Origin: Dendrocalamus latiflorus
Taxonomy: Eukaryota > Streptophyta > Magnoliopsida > Poales > Poaceae
Length of the DNA: 64,000 nt
Assembly: GCA_017311315.1 (NCBI GenBank)
Contig: CM029622.1
Span: forward strand, 16,441,100-16,505,099
Direction: 5' to 3'
Shown here: positions 24,397 to 35,608 of the stretch, piece after piece
Layout: each line of letters begins with the position of its first letter
How positions within the stretch are numbered: the stretch's first letter is position 1
Made by a program: the position numbers and the translations under genes
The notes under the pieces: generated by a model
The model's database searches: none
The model's input: the letters and a program-made list of their open reading frames with translations, nothing else
What the model was told of the DNA's origin: nothing

Positions 24397-25370
24397 AACC
24401 AAGGTTCCAAAAAATCACTCCTAGGCGGTGACTCAGCGCCTCCTAGGCGTTTGGCGGTGGCCCGGTGCCACAACTTCATCCAAGGCGGTAGGCTAGGTAG
24501 TCAAAGCCATTCCTCGGTGGCACTCGACAGCTCTAGGTGAGGCGGCGTGAGGCATTGCCAAGGTGGGTAAATAAGAAGCCACAATGCCTGACCACCCCGA
24601 CACCATCCAGTCGTTGCGCTAGGGTTCGAGCTCCTGCATCGCTCCTCCCTTGCTGCCAAATCGAGGTCGCCTCGCCCCCCCCAGGTTGGATGTCTGCTTG
24701 AACCTTCAACTGAAAGGCCACAAAGCGAGCCCTCATCTATGAGCTCATCTCTAGGGCTTCAAATTGCCTTCCCATATAGCACAACCAATCCGTAGCTTGG
24801 ACTGGTGTACCGGACATATCGAAGGTATCTAATCACAAAGCCAACCACTCGCGAAGGCCCATCCTTACCTCCAGTACGACCAAAATGGCAATAGAGCAAC
24901 AACGGGTACAGCCGCAGCAGCAACTGACGACGCTTGTTGGCACAGCGCACGGACCTCTTCTACAAATTCTCGCAGCAAGGTCGAAGACCTCGTCAGATTC
25001 GTAGCTAAGACTGCTCAGTAAGAGCAACCTCCACATCAAGTGCTTCCTGCTAACCCTCTAGTGGTGGCCCCGCTCGGCCAAAGCCACGGCCAACACCGTG
25101 ACCATGACCTCTATGTTTCGGCATACCTTTTCATCCCAAACAAACAATAGCACAGTCAGTTCATGAACATCTATTGCATATAATAACTAATCAAGAATAC
25201 AGCTAACAGAAACGTAAATGTAATACTTGGACCAAATTCCATCCTATTATGCACCAGAGTGTGCCAAGTTTAATTTAATTATTAGGCTTAAATCAAGTTT
25301 TAGTGATTAATTAAGCTAAGTTGTCAATTTTTTTTCTTACCATGGACATAACGCTTGCTCTGATACCAAC
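24397..25370 (-). pseudogene. Joined repeat DNA and internal end of a minus-strand Gypsy element
   Basis: 24397-24750 contains CCTAGGCGG-type words and has no recognisable protein. From about 25125 downward the minus strand starts MPKHRGHGHGVGRGFGRAG, a Gly/Arg/His-rich start seen in many grass Gypsy gag proteins, soon broken by stops. The primer-binding site (complement of GCTCTGATACCA) is at 25357-25368, two bases inside the LTR at 25371. No protease or polymerase domain is left. Confidence 0.55.
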
Positions 25371-28216
25371 TGTAACACTCCGGCCCAACCTCTAAGCCTA
25401 CAATGCTACCACTACACACTTACCGTCTCAATTTGGTGCTGCTATTAAAAATTTTGGCAGCATCTCTCCTGATTATATAACTACAGACAGAGGGCAATAA
25501 ACATATGTACAATAACTACAAGAAGACAACTAATTCCATATCATAGATAAAACATAACATAAGCAAATCTTAGGGCTCCGCACCTATAAAGGCTCAAAAT
25601 CATGCTCGAAAATATATTACAACAAAACGACGAATCACATACACCCTGCATATTGATTTTGCACTATCTAATGAACTTCATTCTCTACTTTAGGCAAAGG
25701 GGGCTGATCGCATCCCAGCACCTTCAACATTCCCAAAGCAACCTTGAACCCAGATTTAACTAAACCATCTTAACAAGAGCTTAAACATGAATGCTAAGTG
25801 GGTGGCTAAGCTATTATTTAATAAGTGCGGTGCAAAAGGTCTCCTTCCACTCCATGCATGCCATTGATCACGATCACCTAAAGAAGTCAACAAAACAAGC
25901 GTGAGTCCAAAGACTCAGCAATCACAAGTAAAGCAATAATCAACAATTACACGTATCATTCATTATCCATCACACTCTTTAACCACTTATTTTCGTTTAA
26001 CCTCTTTCATTTTTCATCAACTATTCCTTATGCATTTGCACCATATTCTATCACAATGCAAATGCATATGCACATCCCTTTCATCTTTCTAGCTTATACC
26101 GGTATAGCAGAGTGAGCATCTGTCGATGCTCACCCAACCCTGCTCTCTTTTATGCAGAGACCTCAATAACCTATTCTTTTTCATACGAAGACTTCATTAG
26201 CCCGTCCTTTTTCATATAGGGATCTCAATCTCAACTCAGGTGAAGTGCCTACTAAAATAGGTCTTAGTCTTCCCACTCCCATGGGATGTTCACACAAAGT
26301 AGATCATAGATTCCACAAAGGCCATCTATTTCCATGACATAAATGCATGCAATGCAACTTTTTCCATTTAAGCATAACAGCACGACATGTTTCAATAGCC
26401 ATTATTCAGCAACATAACAATATCAATTATCCATGTCATGTACCATCACCCATCATTCATCAATATGCCAACATGAAAACCGAGATAATCAACTCATGAT
26501 AGTATGGTAGGTAATGCATCGAAATCTAAGTAATAGCAATCACTATCCGAATTTACCATTTTATCATATGGTTGCCTGTTCAGCCTTGTGGACTAGGTGT
26601 GGATGGCGTCACACCTGAATCGCCACCTGAACAAGCATCAACCCATCTCAACATATCATAGCGATACATGCATACATACGAATAGCGTCGTTCATAAGTG
26701 CAATCCGGCGCATACAATACCATTGAATCAGACGTCTTCCCATTGACTTGGTGGTTAGGAAACCATAGCGTTCAATCTCGAAACCTAACATAGCAAGCCA
26801 TCCAAGCTCTGGAATTTACACAGACTTACTTTGGTAGGCCTAGTTGTCACAATTTACAGACTATATCAGTTAAACCATTGTCTTCAGTCTCGACAGTTGT
26901 GCTGTCCCATACCGAGCAGCATTCGACTCGGATGCCAAACTTCCAACCCAATGTGAAAAATGTGGCAGGCCAGCACTCTATAGAACATTAGAAGTTACTT
27001 ACATTAATTAGTCTACACTAATTAATCCATACTAATTATTCACTCACTTCATTAATCACATACGTTAATTAATTGCTTTCACTAATCCATCACTAATTGG
27101 TCATTCACTAAATCACTCATGGCCCTCATGCATTCGGCCAAAGCATCCACCAGCCACCGACATAGTCCACTGCTACTACTAACTACTACTACCGGTTGCT
27201 ACTACTACTCTAGTACTTCTCACAAGTAGCACTACTCTCTCTACTTGAATTAACAAGGTCAACATTACCAGCACCAATTTCACCGTCCAAATATCCATCT
27301 TAATAATCGATATTTTTACTTCCACACAAATCAACAAACAAGCAGAGAGAAAGGATCGAGGCATTAGACGCCGGATTGGTGTTCCCTTGTCTTACTTCCA
27401 CACAACTCAAGGGCCTGTTTGGCAAGTCAAAAGCCGGCCGGCTTTTGGCTTTTGCTACAGTACCTAACTTTCAAACGGAGTATTTTCTCAAGACGGGGTC
27501 TACAAGTTAAACGATCTACACGTTAAAAGCCCAACATCTGTACCAGCCAAAATCATAAGTGAGTATCTGTCTCTCCGTAATCTGTACCGTAAACAGCCAA
27601 AATTTAAAAATTTCAGCTAAAAGCCAAAAGCCACAGCCAAAAAGAACAGACCCAGAGATCCTCAATAACTAGATCAAGCTTCCTCTCTTCCTTGTCTTAC
27701 CGGATTAGACGCCGGATTGGTGTTCCCTTCTTTCTGCTCTATTTCTTTTTCTTCTCTTCTTTCTCTCGCGGCTGAGCCCCTTCATTCTTCATTCTTCCTT
27801 CTCCTCCTTGGCTGACTTCCCCCACCCGGCCGAGTCCTCCTTCTTCTCTTCCTTTCTTCTCCTTCCTCTACCTTTTCTCTTCACTCGGTCAGCCGGCTCC
27901 CTGCTCTCCCCTCCACTCTTGCGCAGTGCGACAGCAGCAGCGCGCGGTCGAGAGGAGCGGCAGCGGCGCGCAGCCGGGCGGAGCAAGGGGGGCGACAGTG
28001 AGGCTGCAGGGTGGAGCGGCGGAGCGCGCAGATGCACGAAGCGACGCCAGCAGTAGGGCGACCGGAGGGGCGGCGGCGCTGGTGGCTGGGCGACGGCGTA
28101 CGGTAGGGTCGGCATGAGGGGAGGAGTGAATCGATTTGGCCCCCTCCTCCTGGCTTACTCTTATGGGGGGTATGGCATGGGCTGTCGGCCCAGACTCCCT
28201 CCTCTCTGGTATTACA
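25371..28216 (-). repeat. Long LTR of a minus-strand Gypsy element
   Basis: On the + strand it starts TGTAACACTCCGGCC, next to the primer-binding site at 25357-25368, and ends GGTATTACA at 28216. The length is about 2.85 kb including a 243-bp MITE. 27780-28130 is GC-rich with proline-rich frames and no known domain. The right end abuts a Tyr codon of SCPL exon 9 (28218), so the element appears to have inserted into that exon. The partner LTR and target duplication are not visible. The right boundary is less certain than the left. Confidence 0.65.
27411..27653. mobile_element. MITE, GGGCCTGTTTGG family
   Basis: The terminal inverted repeat is GGGCCTGTTT on the left, with AACAGACCC on the right. 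The interior shares AAACGGAGTATTTTCTCAAG-like sequence with the MITE at 38838-39078. The target duplication could not be fixed. An ATTAGACGCCGGATTGG word flanks the region on both sides (about 27363 and 27705), so local duplication has also occurred. Confidence 0.65.
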
Positions 28217-28217
28217 C

Positions 28218-28944
28218 TACCGTGCCCTCATCAATGATTTCATGAAGCCAAGGATCGACGAGGCAAGCATGCACGGGCAGTATCTGAAATCTGATTCGTT
28301 GCTCTTCAAACCATTTGAGCATTTTGGCCATCATGGTGTGATGTTGCTGTGTTGTAAACCTGTACCTTCTGTTACAGGTTGATGAGCTGCTGGCACCTGG
28401 TGTGGACGTGACAGTGTACACTGGACAGGTGACGGGCAGATTCCAAACCTGCAGTTTCGTTCTAGTCCTCATTGCTTGGTACTAAATATTCAGTACCTTC
28501 GAGTACTAAATTCAGTAAAATTTCCTTCATCTGAATCATCAGCTTGATGTGATCTGCTCGACGATCGGCGCAGAAGCTCAAAAGGGTTTTACTCTCTTAT
28601 GCCATGGTTGAGGAAGTGTCTCCGAATTCATCACTTTCACCACATGTTTCAGAAGGGATGGACTGAAGAACTTCTTGAGCCTGCCAAGGCAGCCTCTGTA
28701 CTATGGCCCTACCAAAGCCACCAAGGCCTTCGTCAGATCGTACAAGAACCTGCACTTCCACTGAATCCTTGGAGCTGGACACTTTGTAAGTTGTACTTAT
28801 TGTTATTACTCGTGTGAAGGTGAAAACTTGGCATGCCAAAACTGAATTATCTTGGGATTATCAATTATTCTGCAGGTGCCAGTTGATCAGCCTTGCATTG
28901 CACTAGGCATGATCGGTAGCATAACACAATCTCCAGCCAGTTAA
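28218..28944 (+). pseudogene. Serine carboxypeptidase-like pseudogene (copy B), exons 9-13
   Basis: The exons match copy A one for one: partial exon 9 (28218-28262), exon 10 (28378-28428), damaged exon 11 (28543-about 28582), exon 12 (28653-28785) and exon 13 (28876-28944, ending in TAA). Three lesions kill it. The Gypsy LTR ends inside exon 9 and removes everything upstream. Exon 11 has lost 14 bases between two GCAGAAGC words, which shifts the frame and removes the donor. A TGA at 28762-28764 replaces the conserved Trp codon seven residues before GAGHF. The GC donor of intron 9 is kept. Asp (GQLD) and His (GAGHF) codons of the triad are still readable. Confidence 0.92.
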
Positions 28945-29459
28945 TTCCCCTCTGTGATCTGCGGAACTATGAGAGGGCGGCAAAGTTCGCACAAAGCTAG
29001 CACGATTTAGTAATTCTTGGATGTAGCACACAAATAAGGTTGTAATTGCATACCTGAACATCAACGGAATTCGCGATAAATAGCAGTGAAGTGTTTGGAA
29101 AAGCATGCCTATGATTGATCCTCCATGTTGAATGCACTATCTTTGTTCACAAATAATTGCCGTAGTTTGACATTTTGCAGTTACTATTTGTTACCATGGG
29201 CGGATCCACCACTACGGCAGCCATGGCAGCTGCCCAGGCTTGGCCGGAGCGCGTGCAACATCCCCCTTTTTCTGCTCCAGTTTAAAAGTACATAATTTTC
29301 GTGTGTTTCAAAACCTTTTAGTTGCATTCAAAAATCTCCAAAAGTATTTGCCTTGCAATTGGATTTTAAAACAATTCCCTTGGCTTCAAAAATCAAATTT
29401 GCAAAAACTTAAAATTAGATTGTGTGCAAGCCAAAAATATGTGCCCAAAATCTACGCAG
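28945..29459. other. Flank between SCPL copy B and the exon-13 relic
   Basis: This is a probable former 3' UTR, then from about 29198 repeat-like DNA (GGGCGGATCCACC). No gene is visible. Confidence 0.4.
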
Positions 29460-29512
29460 GCGCCTCTTGACCAGCCATGCATCGCAGTCAGCATCGACCG
29501 TCGGCAACTAGT
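29460..29512 (+). pseudogene. Isolated relic of an SCPL last exon
   Basis: After an acceptor-like CTACGCAG, the sequence reads APLDQPCIAVSI, parallel to VPFDQPCIALEMI in exon 13 of copy A. Similarity fades after about 40 bases. No other exon is recognisable upstream of it. It seems to be the last trace of a further SCPL copy. Confidence 0.65.
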
Positions 29513-30371
29513 CAATCCAAGAGTCAGTACGAGGGAATTTCCCGAAAATTTACTTAACTACAATTAGTGCGATAGAATTCTTGTCTTTTTTTTAGAGATG
29601 CAAGGATGGTGGACACAAACTCACACACAGCACACTGTACACAGACACGTGTACACATCTCCAACACAAACTAAAAAATTAAATGGAGACCACAAGATCT
29701 CCGAAGCACGCACGGGACTGAACAACATGGGTGTAATACCGGTTAGATTAGCCACCGATTGATTAACTGCAAGGGTTGCTGTTAACTCCAAAAAAAAAAA
29801 CAAGTGACGGGCAAGGCAAAACAGGAATATGCTATCTTGACGTGGTTGTCTTGTGAATGAAAAGATTAGGTAGATGAAGCTGCACTCGTTTTTACTGGGA
29901 TTCTTGGAATCCATATGCTTGGCTCGAAGTAGCAAACACAGGAATAAGTTAAACAAAGATTACGCACATCACATGGACTGAAACCCAAATAACCAAAAAG
30001 GACGGGTAGGCCAAATCCAAACCGTCAGCATGAACCAAAACAATACAAATGCAGCGGTGTAAAGGAAGAGCAAACAGTCAGGCGATGCAGTATTATATGA
30101 CAAAATTTTGCATCTATAGTAATGCACAGTAGGAATGGCAAACCAAAAATACTTGCTGTATAGCAACAGAACTATGTTTCACTCGCAAAAGAAAAACTTG
30201 ATGATGATCAAAGCAAAAGCTTCCCCAGCACTGGCTGAAACCCAAAATATGAACACTGCAAATAACACTATCAGTGAATTCAAAGGGGTCACAGCCACCA
30301 AAACCAACAAAGAACGACTTAAGATCTTGGCTGGTGCCATACAACAAATCTCATCTAAATAAATTAGTGCC
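29513..30371. other. Flank, including probable 3' UTR of the eIF2-alpha fragment
   Basis: 29580-29960 is repeat-like DNA with ACACAC-rich words. 29965-30371 lies directly downstream of the minus-strand stop of the eIF2-alpha exons and is the place for a 3' UTR. No protein is supported. Confidence 0.4.
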
Positions 30372-30786
30372 TCAATCCGCATTGACGCCAGAGTTTGTAA
30401 GGTCGATGTCGCCCATTTCTGTATCCTCCTCCTCACTGTCATCATCACCATCAACCTCCAAGTTTTGCTCCATCAGGGTATCTATGTGCTCATTGAATAG
30501 CTTATCTTCCCTCTCACTCACCTGTTTATAAAATACAAATAACACAAAGCTTCATGAGCTGGGACAAACTATTAATTTTGAAAATAACCAGTACGTACAG
30601 CATTAACTTTTAAACATGCATAATGAATTTATATAAGATTGAAAGAAGAGATGAAAAAAGAATTAGCAGCAGATGCAGAAAACTTACAGCTCTTGGCGGT
30701 TCTTTCGCTATCAACTTTCCCTTGTGTTTTTCAATCTCTGTTGTGCAAGCTTTAATTGCATCAGCTAGAACTGAGATGCCTTGGTC
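30372..30786 (-). pseudogene. eIF2-alpha C-terminal fragment (last two exons)
   Basis: Two minus-strand exons join in phase 0. 30786-30688 (33 codons) runs DQGISVLADAIKACTTEIEK to KEPPRA. 30521-30372 (49 codons plus TGA) runs VSEREDKLFNEHIDTLMEQN, then a DGDDDSEEEDTEMGDIDL acidic tail. Splice sites are good (AATAG|GAC, GCT|GTAAGT, AAACAG|GTG). This matches the C-terminus of plant translation initiation factor 2 subunit alpha, which carries Met-tRNAi to the ribosome with the beta and gamma subunits. The N-terminal S1 domain with the Ser51-type site is not found on this strand up to the dense repeats at 31.4 kb or beyond. I therefore call it a fragment, although these two exons show no lesion. 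A gene split by very large insertions is the alternative. Confidence 0.7.
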
Positions 30787-31400
30787 CTATTCAAAGCAGG
30801 AACATGCCAAAAAAAATAGCAATTGTTATTTTCTGTATATTTAAAGCATGATAACACCTAAACCATAATACTGGGATTGGAACTTCAAATAACAGCTCAT
30901 GAATTTGAATACATGGGATACAAAACTAAAAAAAAATCATACAGCTGCAAGCTCAAAGCAACTCACCAGTTGTATGCTTTTACAGGTGGAATATACATAA
31001 AACAGAGACCAAAGACATCTCATGCAAATAACCAATGTAACCTAATGGATAATTTACATCACTCCAGATTGCACATATACAACCGGTTAGTTAAGCACAA
31101 GCCACAATAAGAAGCATTCTTACTCACAAAAGAAGGCCGTTCATCCAAGATGGCCTAAGAATTAAAAACAAACATAAATTGCTGGCATAAAGTTCATGAC
31201 ATGTATTTATGAGAATCATGAACAATCTTGAAGCATGCAATCATGCACTATGGAGTTAAAAGCTAACTGATCACTATGCTCAATAAGTACCAGTCAATCG
31301 ACCCCCTTTCCCAATGACAAGGAAAAAGGCCAAAATATAGACAAAAAAAATGCAAAAATATAATATGCAGCACAGTAGCGGTCAACAAATTGGTAACATG
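30787..31400. other. AT-rich DNA upstream of the eIF2-alpha exons
   Basis: On the minus strand this would be intron. No further eIF2-alpha exon is recognisable. No other gene or clear repeat is seen. Confidence 0.4.
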
Positions 31401-32690
31401 GTGATTGCTGGTGATTGCAGGTGGGTTGGATCTTACGACAACAAGCAAAGTTGAGCGAGTGGTTGAATAGAGTGATCAATCAAGTGATCGTGCACTGAGC
31501 GATCGATTGAAAGGTTGAGCACTGAGTGGTCGACATCTTCACCAATTACCAGGAGACTCCAAAAAGTGATGACAATCGTTCACCCCCATCTGATTGTAGT
31601 ATTCAATCCTACAGGAAGAGATATCTTTAGGCCGCTCGATGTGGTTGGATAAAGGAAGTGCATGGTCATACCACAATTGGTTAGATAGTTGACTACAAGA
31701 AATTATTTGTCACTTGATCATGAAAAGATTGAACAATCCATGGATAACATGTATCTTAGCTAGAATTCAATCAGATATCTTGAGGCAAAAGGAAAATACA
31801 CAAGCAGGTTGCTTAGTTCGATCGGTGACCAGTCTCCAAACGAAAATCGATAGGATGTAAGGAGTTACAGACTAGTTGTACGTGATCACATACCGCTCTA
31901 GATGTTTCATGACCAGTTGTAAAGGGTTACTACCTAGTCATGATTAGATACGAGCTGGTCAGAAGGAGTTACAAGCTGGTTGACATGAATATGAACTAGT
32001 CGTTAAGAGTTACGAGATGGTCATGGGTGACTAGGACCTGGTCGTACATTATATTGCATAAGGTTCGTATGGTTTGATTTTTGTGTATGCTAGGAGGTCA
32101 TTATGTTCTACTAGGGACCGCTACCGACTTGTGATCATAAAGGGGTTTCTTGGTTGTGACCAAACATATATGAACCAATAGGGTCACACTTACTGGGTTG
32201 GAACAATAAGGCTTGGTTATGGACAAGGATCCATTTTCCTAAAAGAGTTTGAGTGGAATACGATCTCTACTCGTATTGGATAAGGATCCAGTTGACAGAA
32301 TGTGCACAAACTTGGAACCACATATCCCGTAGGGAGTAACGTATACAACAAATGCACGCAACGTGCTACTCCTCGTCGGAGCTCTCTATTTTTATAATGT
32401 CCTTAGGGTGAACGAGTGGCTATGCAAGCCGCTCCTCCCAGAAATGAACTGACTCCTCCGCCTAGCCCTAGTGTTAGAGTCACCGACCAACGAGACGTTC
32501 CAGTATGAGAAATCGGTCTTTGTCAAGTACCTGCTTGCAAGAAAAGACAAACGATGTGAGACAGAGCAATTTCACATGAACTCCATGTTTTTTTACTACA
32601 AACAGGTAAGTACGTTAGCTAGCCTATACCGGTGATTCATACATAAGTATGGGCTTCACCCAGAGTACATACATCCTACTACGTTGAAAC
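31400..32690. other. Repeat-like DNA, unidentified
   Basis: The sequence repeats loose GGTTGAGC, CTGGTCGT and GAGTTACGAG words and has no long open frame. It is probably degraded retrotransposon DNA, but no domain was found. Confidence 0.35.
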
Positions 32691-32699
32691 ACAAAAGGT

Positions 32700-33839
32700 G
32701 TGTCAACGTTACACCTGCCGGTCAACAGGTTGAGCATTCGATGTAGGGTCACCATCTTGACTCTACCAAGGGACTTCGCCAAGCCATGTCTCAAGGTCCA
32801 TCATCGTGTCAAGGGTCCACTTCAGTGCAACCTTCACCGTGGCGTCACCAATGTAACCCTAGATGCACTCACAGAAAGTGTGGGTGGATCGACGCGTAGC
32901 GCGCAACACCTCAAGCATGGTGTTGCCCCTCTGGGGAGGTCGAGGTGGGGATTTGCGAGCTCACCAATGTGCAGACAGCCTTAGAGGTGTTGCTACCCGA
33001 GTACTATTTACACCATTGTGTATGAGTAATGGTTACCGTACGTGCGGGTGACATTCAAGGTGAGGGACCAAGCCTCGCTGATCCTTCAGATACTGCCAAT
33101 GAGGTCCTCCGGCCCGTGCGCATGAGGAGGGACCTCTACTGCTAGCTCCTCCAGGGTCAACTCTAGCACCTCCATTGAACTCCACGCTGACATGGATGCC
33201 TCACCAAGGACATGATCCCTCTCAGCCATCTTCGATGCCCCCGCCTTCTCCTACTCTAGCATATCGACTTGTTGCACGAAGCTCTCGTTCTCTTCAGCAG
33301 TAGCTGAGCGAGTTTACTCCATCAAGAATCATGCATCCATGATAGCCTTCGTGCCCTTGGATTCAAGGAATTAGATGTGCCCCAGACTTTCCACTGCCAA
33401 GGTCGAAGCATTTGCGGCAGCCTTGCGTGCCGAGGACAACTTTGCCTTCATAATTGCAAGCTACTCCTATAGCCCATGGTGCTCACAGAGCATCATGACT
33501 TGGAGTGTGCATGCCAGGGCCAAGGTCTATACGAGCAGATGAGCCATAGTAAGGAACATGTAAACAATGAATAAGGAGAACGCAATCGACACATACCTTA
33601 ACCTCGCTAGCCTTGAGAGCACTTTGGAGCAGCTCTTGGCTGCAAGACTGCAGCACCCGGTGATCAAGCCTCGCATCCACGCACAGAACAGCTTGGCCAA
33701 GCAAGATGATCATGGGCTCAGACGAGCATTGACAAAGTCGGCAGTGCAAAAAAAGAAGGAAGAATGCGATGAGTGGACAGGCAGTATGGCAACCACGCAA
33801 GTAGGCAATGTCTTAAAAAGGAAGCAGACAGTTCATGAG
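32700..33839 (-). pseudogene. Relic of a Tat-type Gypsy antisense ORF
   Basis: The minus strand holds a diverged version of the antisense ORF found intact at 46415-49365. The end of its first exon reads LDHRVLQSCSQELLQSALKA (about 33600-33680), parallel to LNREVLSSCAGDLLALALQA. A 70-bp intron (33527-33596, GTATGT to TATAG) follows, then TLALA. Further down come FVQQVDMLE (about 33265-33290), ASMSAWSSMEVLELTLEELA (about 33145-33205) and a TYGNHYSY-like box (about 33020-33045). Stops break it in several places. Together with the + strand LTR-like DNA at 34590-35110 it indicates an old + oriented relative of the 42.8-kb element. Confidence 0.7.
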
Positions 33840-34561
33840 TAGAGGTGGGAATTGGGCCGTGCCGTGCTGGCACGGCCCAGGCCCACCGTGCTTCGGGCCG
33901 CTTCGTGCCGTGCCGGTTTGGCCCAGTCATCCCGTCGTGTCGTGCCATGCCGGCCCGCCTCGTCTTCGGCCAGGCCCAAGCACGGCCCAAAGCCCACCGT
34001 GCCAGCGTTCGTGCCGTGCCAGCCCAAGCCCAGCCCAAAGTAACTATACACGACAAAAGCGATAGCGACAATGGTAGCGGTGGCCGCTATCTTCCTTTCT
34101 TTTGTATCCGCCTTATTAAAAACCTACTTAAAATTCGATTCTATTGTCTCATGCCATTTCACCTTCGAACTTGGTCATCTAATCCAATGGAATGTATATC
34201 TTGGTGCAAACTAGACTATGGCGTACGTGGACATCGCCCGACAATCTAGCATAGGCCTACCCAACTAGTCAAATAGAAAAGCTCAAGGAGAGTCATGAGT
34301 ACAATTTACTATAGTTAAGAAATCAATTTTAAATAGTTTCTGGCCAACTGTGCTCTTCGTGCCGTGCCGGCCCGAGCACGGCCCGATCTGCCGTGCCGTG
34401 CCGTGCCGCCCACCGTGCCGGATTTTGAAGCCCAGCCCGGCCCACCGTTCGTGCCGTGCCGGCACGGCCCGCCACGTGTCGGGCCGGGCCGTGCTTGGGC
34501 CGGGCCGTGCCGGCCGTGCTTCGGGCTGGCCCAAAGAAGCCCGGCCCAAGTCCTACCTTTG
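33840..34561. mobile_element. Non-autonomous hAT element, GGCCCGTGCCG-rich
   Basis: The 722-bp element has ends TAGAGGTGGGA and the complement of CAAAGGTAGGA. It is flanked by the perfect 8-bp duplication TTCATGAG (33832-33839 and 34562-34569). Both ends are crowded with CCGTGCCG, GGCACGGCC and CGGCCCG words, again subterminal repeats. No transposase is present. It interrupts the Tat-type relic. Confidence 0.88.
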
Positions 34562-34569
34562 TTCATGAG

Positions 34570-35110
34570 CATGCCTTTTCAGGCCAAGAGTGGGAACCGA
34601 GATGGCACGCTGCATGACTACCCACGATGCCCACGCTGACACGATGCCACAGTGCACAACCCACCAATGAGAAGTACACACGTGTCCCACAGTGACAGAA
34701 GAGGTGGTGGTAGATGCCAAAGGCAAAAAACGGCCCATGAACCTGCCAACCAAAGGGTCGAATGGATGGAGGGGGCAAAGGAAAACACGACATGGTTTCG
34801 GCCCACAGTTGATGGAGCCCTTTACTATGAGAGGCTACTATTGAGGGAGTGGCCCCACCATTACCCATTCGGCCTGCTGGGCCAAGAGGCCCAGTATGCA
34901 TGTAAAAGGAATTTGTACCTCTAGCATGGTGGCCCTAGCAAAGGCATTCATGTAATCCGGCTTTATGGCCATGTATATATAGCCCCGGGGAGGAAAGGAG
35001 CTAGGGCAAAAAAAAGTTCATTTTACTAACCCCCACTTCTAGTGTTGGCAAGGCTCTGGGTAGCCCCTAGCGATTTCCCCATAATTCTTTGTTTCCTGTT
35101 TGGCCTGTAG
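34570..35110 (+). repeat. Probable LTR of the old Tat-type Gypsy relic
   Basis: The + strand has a TATA-like word (GTATATATAGCCC, about 34972-34984) followed by an A-run and ACCCCCACTTCTAGTGTTGG, a layout typical of LTR promoters and R regions. It ends near CCATAACACA at about 35118. The left edge is not clear. Confidence 0.45.
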
Positions 35111-35608
35111 CCATAACACACAAACAAAAACCATCAATTGTAGACCAAAAGAGCAACACCTTTAGCTTCAGCTTTATGGGTTTCTTGAAGCTGAGACTAG
35201 GCTAAACGGATTAGTGCTTCACAAGGCCAATTTAGGTTGTTGTGTCATGCTGCACCATGGAGTCTAGTTATTGTGGGTTCTATTCTACCCATTCTAGTGA
35301 AGTTGTATTGTTGCAACTCTAAGAAAGAAGATTTAAACTAATTGTTGTATTCAAAAGTAAGAAAAAACAAAATAGATACTTTTTTAAAAGCTACCACAAT
35401 AACATACAGAGCCTTCCACTTAGCGTAATTCCTTACCAATAATGAGTCAGTGATTCTTCTTCTAGAACAGAAGAAAATTTTGGTTGCACCAGGTATTTCA
35501 AATTCCATGATGATCATCATCGAGGGCTGATGACTCTAATCATCTATCATAATCTCATGTTTATTATTGTCAGAGTGTGGTCAAGATTCTGGTGTAAGAC
35601 TAACAAAA
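35111..35608. other. Flank with a third copy of the upstream-duplication word
   Basis: Most of this is AT-rich with no gene. 35519-35607 repeats a segment also found at about 870-950 and 59055-59155 (CTAATCATCT, CATAATCTCA, TTATTGTCAGAG). It is cut off by LTR-like sequence starting TGTAACATCC at 35609. Confidence 0.5.

Noticed and set aside
27789..28117. Pro/Ala-rich frames near the end of the Gypsy LTR
   Set aside because: They lie within LTR sequence, on both strands, with no recognisable domain.
31117..31135. Possible extra upstream exon of eIF2-alpha on the minus strand (ILDERPSF before GTGAGT)
   Set aside because: The sequence does not match the residues expected before the DQGIS exon and has no acceptor at a fitting place.
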